Assembly: GCA_023053575.1 (NCBI GenBank)
Contig: JAKZAP010000017.1
Coordinates: 4,223,501 to 4,287,500, forward strand
From: Branchinecta lynchi
Taxonomy: Eukaryota; Arthropoda; Branchiopoda; Anostraca; Branchinectidae
Length of the DNA: 64,000 nt
Reading direction: 5' to 3'
Below, piece after piece: positions 1-9,613 of the stretch. Positions within the stretch are counted from its first letter, which is position 1, and each line of letters starts with the position of its first letter. The notes under the pieces are model-generated. The model did no database searches. It was given only the letters and a program-made list of their open reading frames with translations, and was not told the origin of the DNA. Position numbers and translations under genes: made by a program.

Positions 1-1332
1 ATATTTCTCTTCTCTTGCTCCCCAAAAAATGCTCGGATCTAGGAACGGAAGTTTCCAGGGGTATGTTGTGTCAGGTTCTTAAGTCAAGATAATTCGGGTC
101 GCTAATATGCATGCAAAGTTTCGTTGTCGTTTTACATCTGGAACTATTCTAACTCACGTCTACCGGAATTCCAGGAAACCCCCTCCAACTCCCCTGAACG
201 GACTGAACGTCCGAGGTGATAGCTCACCAGACAAGTTTCATTCAAATCCGATCACCCGTTCAAAAGTTATGCACGCCACTAGATTCCGGACTCCCCACCC
301 ACCCACTCCCCCCACGATCGCCGGGTCGGGGAAACGGCTGTTCTCAAGTCAATCTGTTTGGATCCCTGACATACCTGCCAAGTTTCATCGCCCTAGGACA
401 TCAGGAAGTATGCCGAACTCTCGGGATCGCTTCCGGACCCCCACCCCAACTCCCCCACAGTGCCCTGATCCGGTCCGGTTATGTCAATGACGTGTCTAGG
501 ACTTGTGCTTGTTTTTCCCACCAAGTTTCATCCCGATCCCTCCACTCTAAGCGTTTCTCAAAATTTCCGGTTCCCTCCTCCAACTTCCCCCAGTGTCATC
601 GGATCCGGCCCGGATTTAAAGTGAGATGTCTGAGACACGAGGTCATCCTAAATATCAACTTTCATCAAGATCCGATCACCCGTTCGCAAGCTAAAATACC
701 TCAAATTTTGGCTTCACCCTCCCTCCACTCCCCCCCCCCCCCAGATGGTCGAATCGGGGAATTGACGATTTCCTATTTAATCTGGTCGGGTCCCAGACAT
801 GCCTGTCAATTTCCATCATCCCAGCACATCAGGAAGCACGGAACTCGCGGGATCACTACAAATTCGGACTTCTCCCCCCCCCCCGAACTCCCCCAAAGTG
901 AGCGGATCCGTTCCGAGTATATCAGTCACGTATCTAGGACTTTTGCTTGTACTTTCCACCAAGTTTCATCCGGATCCCTCCACTCTAAGTGTTTTCCAAG
1001 ATTTCCGGTTTCCCCCTCCAACTCCCCCCAATGTCACCGGATCCGGTCTGGATTTAAAATGGAGGGTCTGAGACAAGAAGTCCTTCCACATATCAAGTTT
1101 CATTAAGATCCGATCACCCGTTCGTAATCTAAAAATATCTAATTTTTCCTATTTTTCCGGATTCCCCCTCCCTCCACTCCCCTCCAGATGGTCGGATCGG
1201 GGAAGCGACCATTTCTAATTTAATGTGGTCCAGTTCCTGATATGCCTGCCAAGTTTCATCGTCCTAGCTTATCTGGAAGTGCCCGAACTAGCAAAACCGG
1301 GACCGACTGACGGACAGAAATTACAATCGCTA
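1..1332. repeat. Diverged tandem array of 'AAGTTTCAT' modules
   Basis: Degenerate modules recur across this stretch, each containing AAGTTTCATC followed by either GATCCGATCACCCGTTC or a 'catcaggaagt...gaactcgcgggatc' segment, with C-rich runs between them. The same order of modules is seen at least three times. Similar 'caagtttcatcaaaat' modules close the dispersed repeats near 3.7 and 58.6 kb. The open frames here are C/P-rich by-products with no domain and no homology I recognise. This looks like the non-coding interior of a mobile element rather than a gene. Confidence 0.7.
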
Positions 1333-1362
1333 TATGGCACTTGAGTAAGCTCAAGTGCCATA
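1333..1362. repeat. Perfect 12-bp stem hairpin at the array end
   Basis: TATGGCACTTGA (1333-1344), a 6-base loop, then TCAAGTGCCATA (1351-1362), its exact reverse complement. It sits directly after the last tandem module and a 'gactgacggacag' motif, so it probably marks the 3' end of the repeat element. Helitrons carry a subterminal hairpin, but the CTRR end expected just downstream is not seen, so the class is left open. Confidence 0.75.
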
Positions 1363-2844
1363 AAAACATGGCGGCTGAGAAGGGGACGCAGATGGTTCGG
1401 ACCAACTTTGCCTTTTACTAAAGATGCGCAAGCACTCGTTCAGATATCATTCGTGCAACGTATTTTCGTAATTATGAGAGGAATAATTTAAAAAAATACC
1501 CATCCTCGTTATATCTGTTTTCCTCGCAAAGAATAATGCTAGGTCATTGTGAAATTTGGGGTTACCGCTAGCCTCAGATTGATTAACTGTTGTTATCTCT
1601 AACCCCAAACGGAAATAGAACATCTAACGCATCAAATTTTCAGTTACAAGTTTCATCTGAACCCACACATCTGTTCGAAAGTTACGCATGGTTCAATATT
1701 CTGGATTCCCTCTCATCTGACCGACTCGATCACAGCAAAATAACACTAGGTAGTGTCACTGTTATCAGAGTGTGTTCCACAAGTCTTGGCGCTACTCTCT
1801 AGTGTTATATTGCTCTGGATTCGGTAGAAGGAGAAGCTATTAGTATTATAAAGTTAAAGAGAGCTTATAAAAACTGACTATACTGAAATTATACTGACCT
1901 CCACGTTCCTAACAGGTCGAGCCCTGGATAGTCGTCGGAGTAGGCGACAGCCACGGCTTTGAAAATCTGGTCTTCATCGTATTTTTTTCTTGGAATTCAA
2001 CCCGTCGCGAGTTTGGGCTAGGACAGCACCGCACGGTCCTGCGATGCTATCGAGGGGTCCTGGTAAGAGTACGAACCATCTGTCGTAGACCCTAGAAGAA
2101 AAATAACTAGTTAATATTCTATATCACGGCAAAATTTAAGCCAACGTCACAAGTGAACAGGAAAACTTCATAAATAACTCAGTAAGGAAACGCAATCCGA
2201 ATGTTACTTAGGTCAGTAAAGAGGTTGACTTTCTCTAATTATTAAGTTGAGGGATTCCAGCAGGAGACAAAGTTTAATGTTAGCGGATAGCTGAACGATC
2301 AGATCTTATACAATGCTTAGGGGTACCTAAGAATCAGTTCTGTAGTTTGGCGATTTGTTAGCTTGTCGTCGACACAAATGATGAAGGGCTTCTTTGGGGT
2401 CATGACAACTTGATTTATCAAAAGCAACCCTAAAAGCATATTTTCACGATGAAATGGCGTCTTGAAAATTAATAAAATCTGTACCTCCGGCAAGAAACTA
2501 CTGATTTGGTTACTTGCCAATAATACTATAAAAGAGAACGTGCCGTGGTTATAATATAGGGGAGTCAAGAAACCAAGGAAGTCCATGGAGATGTGACTGA
2601 CGATACACTTGGTCGTCTATTTTTCATGAGCATAACATTCTCAAATTTGTGCTACTATGGCAACGAGATCAATAGTTTTCCACTGAAAGTTAATTTACTT
2701 AATTAGTCACCGATCCTCTGAGACAGAAAGTGAAAAAACTTACTTGCTGTAACCTGGATGACTACCCAAGCTCCTTTTTGAACTGGAAGTGATCGGTGAA
2801 TTACTTCTATTTGAGCTGGAAGTGCTCTGGCACGATCTAAAAAA
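1363..2844. other. No gene recognised
   Basis: AT-rich sequence with short open frames (up to 89 codons) that show no motif, no convincing splice pattern and no similarity to other parts of the window. Nothing is called here. Confidence 0.5.
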
Positions 2845-3800
2845 AACAAGACCAAAGGTTCCGATGGGATCCCAAAACTTCAGTATTTGATCCAGACAAA
2901 TACCTAGGCTTTGTTTTCGCCAGATTCCTTGAACGTTTTTACTCATAAAATTTAGAAACAGATTAAGACCAAACGGCTAATAATTAAGAAAACCAAGTTC
3001 AGATATGGATTTAGCATGTGTGTGCCTTACTCCTGAGAATTTTGCAGTTCCGGCGAAATTCCAGAACTACTTGTCTGGCGAAAAAATAAAGCTCAAAACA
3101 AATTCAGCGTATCACCTTATCCCTATATCCAAAATCTAATCAACTTCCAATAAAAATTCCGGGTTTCACACGGATTCCGGACGAACTAAATCGGATATCT
3201 TATCAACTTCGAATAAAACTTTTACTTTTAACAAACTTTCCGGTTTTGATAAAGATTCCTTGAGCCCAAGCTGACTTAGACTCATATCTTCATATAATAT
3301 ATAATAAAACGGATTCGTTAGCTGTGATGCTTCCGATTTTGGCCGGATTCCGGGCGAACTACTTGTCCGGCGAGAAAATGGTTTTCATATTCGTGTTCAG
3401 CATCCATTCTTACCCCTGAATCGAACATCTAATCAACTTCAAATATAATTTTACTTATAACAAACTTTCCGGCTGTAGCCGGATTCCGGGCGAACTACTT
3501 GTCAGGCAAAAAAATGGTTTCCATATTCGTGCTCAGCATGTCTTCTTACCCCATAATCGACCATCACATTAGCTGTTTAAAAATATTTTGCTTGCCCCTT
3601 AATTTGAATCCCCTCCCCCACTCCTAAATGTAGATTTACAGAGATTATCTACGAACTCGACCTTACTCTTGACCCAAAGAATCCTCACACCAAGTTTCAT
3701 CAAAATATCTCATTCCCTTCGACAGTTATCGTGCTCACAGACGAACGGACAGACGGACAACTTTTGCAATGTCATAGGTATCCCTCAACTTACGTTTTAG
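2845..3800 (+). repeat. Dispersed repeat with ~135-bp tandem units (copy 1)
   Basis: The left part (about 2845-3010) matches about 57514-57690 almost base for base with a few indels. It is followed by tandem units built around 'ttttggccggattccgggcgaactacttgtccggcgag' (split across units) and 'gaacatctaatcaacttc', with a period near 135 bp. It ends in a module with CCAAGTTTCATC, CTCATTCCCTTCGACAG and GACGGACAACTTTTGC (about 3690-3790). The same arrangement recurs at 57514-58670, the array alone at 35095-35860, and the end module reversed near 6568-6760. No protein is encoded. Confidence 0.8.
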
Positions 3801-3890
3801 GTTGAGTTGGGCACTGGAATCTTCACAATCGGTTCTTATCTTTTATCTTATCTTCGTGTTACTAGTTAGCCGCTTAAAGATACAAGTAAA

Positions 3891-4292
3891 TCAAGGGCTG
3901 GCACATGAAGGGCCTGGGAAATAGAATAAAATTGCACAGTTTTGCAAAACTTTACGGAGTTGGCTAAAACATATTCTTACCCGTGTTCGAGTTTCTCGAG
4001 CAGCACAAAGTGGTGTCCGCGGCTTCCCTAGCATCTTCTTCCCTAGCATCTTCTGGTAGTGAGTATGGTGTCGCACGAAGAAAATTCTTGCCACTGCAGG
4101 CTTAGCATCTCTGTATTTTTCTGGGTCGTTGTTCCGGATAGCTGTCCTCGAGAAGAGAAGTGGGTGAAGGACATCGCGACACAAAATGTAGGCGAAGAGC
4201 ACCCGCTTGTTTTTAACTGTGGCCAGCCAAGCCGAAAAGTCTTTGCTTGTGGGGTTGTCTTCCCGTTTTTTGTATTTCTACAATTCTTTTGA
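3891..4292 (-). pseudogene. Duplicated 3' exon of a transposon-type gene (copy 1)
   Basis: Reading the minus strand gives a segment with FAYILCRDVLHPL, then TAIRNNDPEKYRD and FFVRHHTHYQKM. The same segment is at 5693-6105, about 98% identical by eye with two short indels. Its layout (an A-I-R-N motif, then F-R-H-Y-Q) parallels the exon at 59320-59641 on the plus strand (QAIRNGN, later HPVYEKI). I therefore take it as the C-terminal part of the same broad DUF6589-like, transposon-associated protein family; that name is from memory. The frame breaks before any complete domain. The intervening LINE at 4450-5525 lies between the two copies. Confidence 0.55.
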
Positions 4293-4449
4293 ACGGATTC
4301 TACAGTTCGGGACTGGGGAAGCCTGTTCGAGAAGGACGGTCCCGACACAGTTGACTTAGTGACAAATGTATACCGACCCAACTCCCATGTAAATATGAAT
4401 ATAAATAATTATAACCGGATAAGGTTAGCGCACAGGGAAAATTGTATAT

Positions 4450-5525
4450 CCCTGTAATGGCTGTAGTCGCGAATACTGATTGGCATAGTGTGCATGTTTA
4501 ATATATACGGGATTTTGTTAGATCGGGGCGTGCCACCTTCTGTTGTCCGACTGTTATGTTTTTGGTTTCGGTCCCAGCGGTTTTCTATACGGTGGGGCAA
4601 CAAACTCAGCGATGAATTCGTCATGGTCAATGGTTTGAGGCAAGGTGGCCTACTTTCCCCAATTTTGTACGCGGTGTACGTGGACGGTCTAACTGAGAGG
4701 CTTCAAAAAGCATCAGTTGGGTGCATGATTGGTAACCGATCGTTCAACCACTTCTTATTTGCTGATGATTTAGTGCTTTTGAGTCCGACTGTTTTCGGGC
4801 TAAACAGGTTACTGGAGTTGTGTGATGTATATGCCGAGGAGTTTGATATTATGTTCAATACTAAGAAAACTTATGCTATGGCGTTTTTGCCTCCTAAATG
4901 CAAGGCACTTAAAAAAGACATTTTCCTTTCGGGTAGGCGTATTGAGTACGTAAGAGATTTCCGGTATTTAGGTTTTGTCATCAATGAATCTTTAGATGAT
5001 GATAGTCATCTGCGGCAGACGATGGCCAGTCTATGCAAGCGTGGCAATGTTCTTATATGGAAATTTGGGATAACTTGTACTAGTGTTAAACTTTGCCTTT
5101 TTCGCACTTACTGTTACCAGTTATTTGGTATTGCGTTAGTGTATAAGCACTCTGTTCGGACGGATTATGGGCTCAATGTTTGTTTCAATAGCATTTTCCG
5201 TCGTTTGCTAAAGTTGAGCCGCTTCGCAAGCATGTCACAATCTCTTGTTCTGAACAGATGCTGTACATACAAAGAGCTTAAAAGAAAAGCTACAGTGTCG
5301 CTTCTTAATAGGCTTTGGGATTCTGAGAATCCGCTAATTGTTACTGCTAGCAACCATATCCACCACAGTCTGCCATTGTGGCGACATCTTCTGTCAGTCC
5401 ACACATTCCCAATGCGGTGAGATGTGGAATTTTGTTGTTTACTTGTCTTGTTTATTTTGTGTGTTTTTCTTTCTGTATGGTCTGTAGACTGAATTAAAAG
5501 ATATTGATTGATTGATTGATTGATA
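4450..5525 (+). mobile_element. 5'-truncated LINE (non-LTR retrotransposon)
   Basis: A plus-strand LINE remnant that starts inside the reverse transcriptase domain and ends in a simple tail of five TTGA/GATT units (5504-5524) after a short 3' UTR. 5' truncation is the usual result of target-primed reverse transcription. It belongs to the same family as the minus-strand LINE at 15819-26453: both share NGLRQGG-LSP-LYAVY, FADDLV, FGLN-LL and LSGRRIEY. The 5' edge is approximate. Confidence 0.85.
4488..5420 (+). CDS. LINE reverse transcriptase, C-terminal part
   Basis: A 310-codon open frame covering RT from just after motif A to the C-terminus. Visible motifs are NGLRQGGLLSP (motif B region, about residue 47), FNHFLFADDLVLL (catalytic motif C with two Asp, about residue 88), LSGRRIEYVRDFRYLG (motif D/E region), and the thumb and C-terminal LFRTYCYQLFG...IFRRLLKL, which parallels the separated C-terminal piece at 15900-16289. 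The endonuclease and motif A are absent because the copy is 5'-truncated, so it cannot be active. The first ATG is only the first in frame; homology continues upstream to about 4455. Confidence 0.85.
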   Translation: MCMFNIYGILLDRGVPPSVVRLLCFWFRSQRFSIRWGNKLSDEFVMVNGLRQGGLLSPILYAVYVDGLTERLQKASVGCMIGNRSFNHFLFADDLVLLSPTVFGLNRLLELCDVYAEEFDIMFNTKKTYAMAFLPPKCKALKKDIFLSGRRIEYVRDFRYLGFVINESLDDDSHLRQTMASLCKRGNVLIWKFGITCTSVKLCLFRTYCYQLFGIALVYKHSVRTDYGLNVCFNSIFRRLLKLSRFASMSQSLVLNRCCTYKELKRKATVSLLNRLWDSENPLIVTASNHIHHSLPLWRHLLSVHTFPMR

Positions 5526-5692
5526 TAATTTTGTTTGGTCACTCTCGCCGGGATGGTAAAAAAAAGGTGGTGACACTTTATCTACGCTATAAACAAAACA
5601 ACACTAATCTATAAGTGAGGGAATAAATGCTAACAAGAAAAGGCAATGATCAGGTATAAAAATCGTTTCCTAGATGGAATCCTGAAAAATGA

Positions 5693-6226
5693 TCAAGGGC
5701 TGGCACATAAAGGGCCTGGGAAATGGAATAAAATTGCACAGTTTTGCAAAACTTTACGGAGTTGGCTAAAACATATTCTTACCCGTGTTCGAGTTTCTCG
5801 AGCAGCACAAAGTGGTGTCCGCGGCTTCCCTAGCATCTTCAGGAATCTTCTTCCCTAGCATCTTCTGGTAGTGAGTATGGTGTCGCACGAAGAAAATTCT
5901 TGCCACTGCAGGCTTAGCATCTCTGTATTTTTCTGGGTCGTTGTTCCGGATAGCTGTCCTCGTGAAGAGAAGTGGGTGAAGGACATCGCGACACAAAGTG
6001 TGTAGGCGAAGAGCACCCGCTTGTTTTTAACTGTGGCCAGCCAAGCCCAAAAGTCTTTGCTTGTGGGGTTGTCTTCCCGTTTTTGTATTTCTACAATTCT
6101 TTTGAGCTTGCGGAAGCTCAGCTGGACCCAGTGGCTGAGAGCCAGGAACATCACCTCCAGCATTGCGAAATTTTTGTGATGATCGACACTTAGCGATTTG
6201 GATGGTTGAGAGGTGGCACAGGACAT
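5693..6226 (-). pseudogene. 3' exon of a transposon-type gene (copy 2), frameshifted
   Basis: Minus-strand reading starts at 6226 and runs through LVEVMFLALSHWVQ-like sequence into KRIVEIQKREDNP and FWAWLATVKNKRV. It then needs a frame change near 5996-6005, where this copy has extra bases relative to copy 1, to continue as CRDVLHPLLF, TAIRNNDPEKY and HHTHYQK. 5693-6105 is about 98% identical to 3891-4292; the part above 6105 is unique to this copy, so this is the less truncated one. It probably belongs with the minus-strand fragments at 7014-8320. Function unknown; family assignment (DUF6589-like) is tentative. Confidence 0.5.
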
Positions 6227-6529
6227 ATGTGTAACAGCGCAGAGATGCCTGATCAGCGGGTTCAGTAGCAGCTCGGTTATAGCTTAGACTGCGTTTTACT
6301 CAACTTGAAACCCTCCAGGCACGAGCACTAACCAGTCGATGTCGCGCCTCATCGAGGTTTTCCCTCCACTTCTTGAACACTTGTGGTCGTTAGAGTGGAA
6401 CCTTGTCTTGGCTTTGTAACCACATAACGAGCACCGATATAGATTCGCGATTAACTCTGAGGCGATGACGTGGATCCCGCCGTCCGCCTCTGCGACGATC
6501 CATGATCGATCGTCTGGAAAGAGAAGAAG

Positions 6530-6780
6530 CCCGTTGGGAAGTGTTTTTGGGAATCCAAAACGTCAGTGGAGGGATACCTATGACTTCGTAAAAGTTGTCC
6601 GTCGTCTGCTCGTCTGGAAGCACGATATCTCGAAGGGAATGAGATATTTTGTGGAAACTCGGTGAGGACTCTTTGGACCACGGGAAAGGTCGATTGTCGT
6701 TCTTGGGCTCTGTAGCTCTACAATTAGGGATGAGGGAGGGGATTCAAATGAAGCGGCAAGCTAATCATCTATTCAATTAA
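6530..6780 (-). repeat. Reversed end module of the dispersed repeat
   Basis: The reverse complement reads through 'gaatcccctccctc', 'tacagagcccaag', 'ctcattcccttcgag', 'acggacaactttta', 'gtcataggtatccctc' and 'ggattcccaaaaac'. These are the same landmarks in the same order as about 3600-3790 and 58480-58670. Only the end module is present, without the 135-bp array. Confidence 0.75.
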
Positions 6781-7013
6781 GGGTTAAATTTTTCATTTTC
6801 ATTTCATTTGCTGACTTGCTCTGTCTCTACAGCCTGACGAAACATCGCCGGATCAGATGGTAGCTGACTTTAGTTTAGTTTGAGTTCAGCGTATTAAAAA
6901 TAATTAAACTAATTTAAGGTCAGCTCTTTTCGAGTGGTTCGACGCAGTTCGCCGAATTGACTTGTGGTCACGATTCAAACAATATATTAAAAATAAAGAC
7001 GATGGACGTCCTA

Positions 7014-7259
7014 TTACAAGAAATATAATACGTAATCATGTAGTACGCTATAAATCGATTTGATCTTACCTTTCAGTTTCCTGACCTTCTGCAAGACGAA
7101 CTCGATGTTCTTGTAACCGGAGGGGCTGACCATGATCGGTTCTCCAGTCACCACCGAAACGTCGTTGGAGCTGGACAGGAAAGTAAACGACTCGTGAGGT
7201 AAGAATGTATCGTCCATTTTCTTAATCTCTGCCAGGCAGTCGAGCTCCATCTGGGCCAC
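7014..7259 (-). pseudogene. Candidate exon of the minus-strand transposon-type gene
   Basis: An 81-codon minus-strand frame beginning MAQMELDCLAEIKKMDD. It is amphipathic and Glu/Lys-rich with a VLQKVRKLKGKIKS run; the ORF then appears to read into an intron (GTAAGATC follows LKGK on the minus strand). No domain recognised. It is placed in the gene only because it lies in line with the fragments at 7301-8320. Confidence 0.3.
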
Positions 7260-7300
7260 GGTGGACTAGCAGTTAGTGCATCGGTCTACGTCGGGAGGAT

Positions 7301-7567
7301 TCAGACAACCGTTGACGAGGCAGCGCTGAGTTTCTGCGAGGCAGAATGTCTGGCCCTTATGGCTTCCAAGCGCTTCTCCATACGGAGTATTTTATAGCTG
7401 TCACCCTGCAGTCCTTCCACAGCCTGTTTGAAATATCGCGCTGTTGTTGTACGCGAAACTTCTTTCATGTGCTGTACGTAGTCGGTCATGTCTTTAATTG
7501 AAGTCACGTACAACCAACTTTTGGTCTGAGCTTCAATACTCCGCATAACTTGCCTCCTGTTCTCCAT
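7301..7567 (-). pseudogene. Candidate exon of the minus-strand transposon-type gene
   Basis: An 88-codon minus-strand frame starting MENRRQVMRSIEAQ, helical and charged (KDMTDYVQHMKEV, RMEKRLEAIRARH). It immediately follows, on the minus strand, the segment with APEDLVKVAFD and SSDNRTKS (7595-7690), with a stop and a frame change between. Nothing in it identifies a function on its own. Confidence 0.3.
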
Positions 7568-7594
7568 GCCAAAGTAGAGAAAACTGGTAATAAT

Positions 7595-8017
7595 CTAAGA
7601 TTTTGTCCGATTGTCGGAGGAGAAGTTGTACGTCGCTCCAACTATCGTATCGAAGGCTACTTTCACAAGATCCTCTGGTGCCGAAATGGGCTATGCCAGC
7701 AAATTATTGAAACTAATCAGGTGGGCGTAGGACCGCCCTTGTCCGTAGTCACCAGTGAAGATATATTTCGACCTTGATAAGTGGTATTCACAGAGCTTAA
7801 GTGAAAAATGGTATGGCGTGATCCTTTTGGCAATATTAGCATAGAGCAGTTCGATGCTTGCACTGATCTCAAGGAACTCCGTAAGAGATTGTGCTTTGTT
7901 CTTGCGATTCACATCGAATAGCTCAACCACGTAGTCTTGTACTTCTTTTGGTCTTTGTGAGAGCCAATTCTGAGGGTTGTATTCAAGCAGGTGCACGGTC
8001 AACAACTTCCTGGGCAC
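7595..8017 (-). pseudogene. Central part of a DUF6589-like transposon-type gene
   Basis: Minus-strand reading gives NPQNWLSQRPKEVQDY, then SLTEFLEISASIELLYAN, ITPYHFSLKLCEYHLSRSK and GQGRSYAHL. After a stop near 7690 it continues in a second open run with APEDLVKVAFDTIVGATY and SDNRTKS. The pattern 'WL-x-R-x4-V-x2-Y', 'IE-x-LYA', 'P-x-F-x9-S-x-SK', 'G-x-SY-x-HL', then 'V-x-FD-x3-G-x-TY...DN' matches what I remember of the region before the DUF6589 domain in invertebrate and fungal mobile-element proteins. Internal stops mean this copy is dead or that introns are not resolved. A profile search would settle it. Confidence 0.45.
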
Positions 8018-8062
8018 AAATAGGATGATGGATCTGAGTTTATTGACCTATTTGATAGTATT

Positions 8063-8320
8063 TCAAAGAACTTCGTGGATATCACGGAAGTCTTGTAAGA
8101 TGAATACTATTATCAAGCTACTAACCTGATTCCACTTTCCTGATTCGCATATCATGAAATGATGGACAAATCTCAGTTTCCTGTTATGGAACTTCAGATA
8201 GGGCCAATCCTGGACGGTTTTGGCAAGGATCCTGATTGTCTCTCCGCAGCATAAATTTAAAAGCTCTAGAAAGAGCGCAGCTAGATTGGACGCGCGATTT
8301 CGAGTAAAATAAGTGGTCAC
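8063..8320 (-). pseudogene. Candidate 5' exon of the minus-strand transposon-type gene
   Basis: Minus-strand frame starting MTTYFTRNRASNLAAL and containing LLNLCCGETIRILAK and FVHHFMICESGKWNQ. A plausible donor follows KWNQ (minus-strand CAG/GTTAGTAG), and TTACAAG about 35 bases on could be the acceptor, giving a very short intron before the next segment. It lies upstream of the stronger fragment at 7595-8017. The domain is not recognised. Confidence 0.35.
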
Positions 8321-8380
8321 ATGTATAGAAAAAGTTCCATAGAAAGGGTGTTTTTTTTTGTATTCATTGCCTTTTGAAAA

Positions 8381-8475
8381 TGGGTGGTCCTATCTCAGAC
8401 TTCGCCAAATCCCTTTTGCAATTGGGTGGTCCTATCTCAGACTTCGCCAAATCCCTTTTGCATTGGGTGGTCCTA
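8381..8475. repeat. Short tandem repeat, ~41-bp unit
   Basis: TGGGTGGTCCTATCTC begins at 8381 and 8423, each copy running through 'gacttcgccaaatcccttttgca'. A third partial copy starts at 8464. The units are near-identical, so the duplication looks recent. It sits just 5' of the minus-strand gene fragments, but no role is evident. Confidence 0.85.
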
Positions 8476-9018
8476 ACCTATAGTTGGCTCAGTAACTTTT
8501 CGTGGGCGGTGGTGTTCTGTCCAGTTCTGAAATGGTCCCTTTTTTAGGCATGACGTCTCTCTGTTTTGTCTCTGTGTCCTCCTGTCCCGATACTTGTTCT
8601 CGATTCTCCTCCCTGATTGGTAAACACAGTTGCGGTGTTTAACATGCACAAACAGGTATCCCGGGTTGCAAACGATCTGTCAAATTAGTTTTTTTGTCAA
8701 AAGCGAGAATGGAGAAGCCAGAGGAGCAAAAACTGTAATTTTTTGTGAGAATCAATTCAGGATCGAGAATTCAGAACGGAGAATTCGGATCAAAAACGCA
8801 ACTAATGAAGCTGATGGATCTGTTTAATTCTAACTGATTTCCTAAATTCAAAACAACAGCTTTGAGGACTAAGTGTATATTTACTTATTTAGAAACCCGA
8901 AAATTGCCTATCTTGGCTGAGTGAACTACATTCCATTTGCAAACGTAAGGTAAGGGAATTACAACAGAAATAAAATGCAACTTTAGTTGGAGTCTGCCAT
9001 TGTTGTTTTTTTCAGAAG

Positions 9019-9195
9019 ATGTATTCCTCCGATTCTGAGGATGGACGCCTCCCTCTTCGCTTTGCTGATCCCTTCGCTGATCGCAGAGACACGGATGAAA
9101 AATATGAAAAACGGATGATAAAACTCTGCCATTCTTTCATGATCGCAGCGCAGGCGGCTACTCCGAAGACAAATATGGGGAAATGGACCGGCTAA
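9019..9195 (+). CDS. Small candidate exon, 58 codons
   Basis: A T-rich tract ending TTTTTTTCAG (a good splice acceptor) is followed by AAG and an ATG that opens a 58-codon frame starting MYSSDSEDGRLPL. It is acidic and Ser-rich at first, then basic and amphipathic (KYEKRMIKLCHSF), and ends at TAA. It is not similar to anything else in the window. It could be the last exon of an unrecognised gene, or chance; a LINE ends about 75 bp downstream on the other strand. Confidence 0.25.
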   Translation: MYSSDSEDGRLPLRFADPFADRRDTDEKYEKRMIKLCHSFMIAAQAATPKTNMGKWTG

Positions 9196-9396
9196 CGTGG
9201 TTCAAGAGCAGAAAAATTAGAGGTAGATTTTATCATTTAGGCTATACCATCTTGCTACTCGTTTGGAACTGTTCAATCAATCAATTTTATTTAGAACCCT
9301 AATAGCACTAGGCTAACATGGGCCGGAAAAATAAACACTCACTACAATACAAGTAAGACGCAAACTAACAAACAATAAATAAGAAACGAACATAGA

Positions 9397-9594
9397 TCAC
9401 GAACAGTTAAAATGTTTAGTAAAATACGGAACGAATGAATTAAGGTATCTTTCGGAAGATTTCGTAGGTGGGGGAACAATCTTGGGTTTTGGGTCGTCCT
9501 TGCTTCGCGTATTCGGTCCATGAGAGGGTGTAACGAAGTCTGGAAGGAGGGTCCTGTGGTGTTGAGAATTCAAAATTTGGTGGCCAAAACGCAT
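9397..9594 (-). pseudogene. C-terminal segment of LINE ORF2 (frameshifted)
   Basis: Minus-strand frame with MRFGHQIL, then TPSHGPNTRS, PPPTKSSERYLNSFVPYFTKHFN. The pattern of a basic stretch, then S-x-R-x3-S-F-x-P-Y near the C-terminus, is usual at the end of CR1/jockey-type ORF2 proteins. It follows the RT frame (ends 9614) after a one-base frame change at about 9620-9640, where another frame reads NPRYRNLSERRHNLL into this segment without a stop. It is therefore the true ORF2 C-terminus, not a separate gene. Confidence 0.7.
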
Positions 9595-9613
9595 GAGAAG
9601 ATTATGTCTTCTT

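Noticed and set aside
107..1106. Long plus-strand open frames in the first kilobase
   Set aside because: They lie wholly within the diverged tandem modules, are rich in Pro, Ser and His because of C-rich DNA, overlap each other in several frames, and show no domain.
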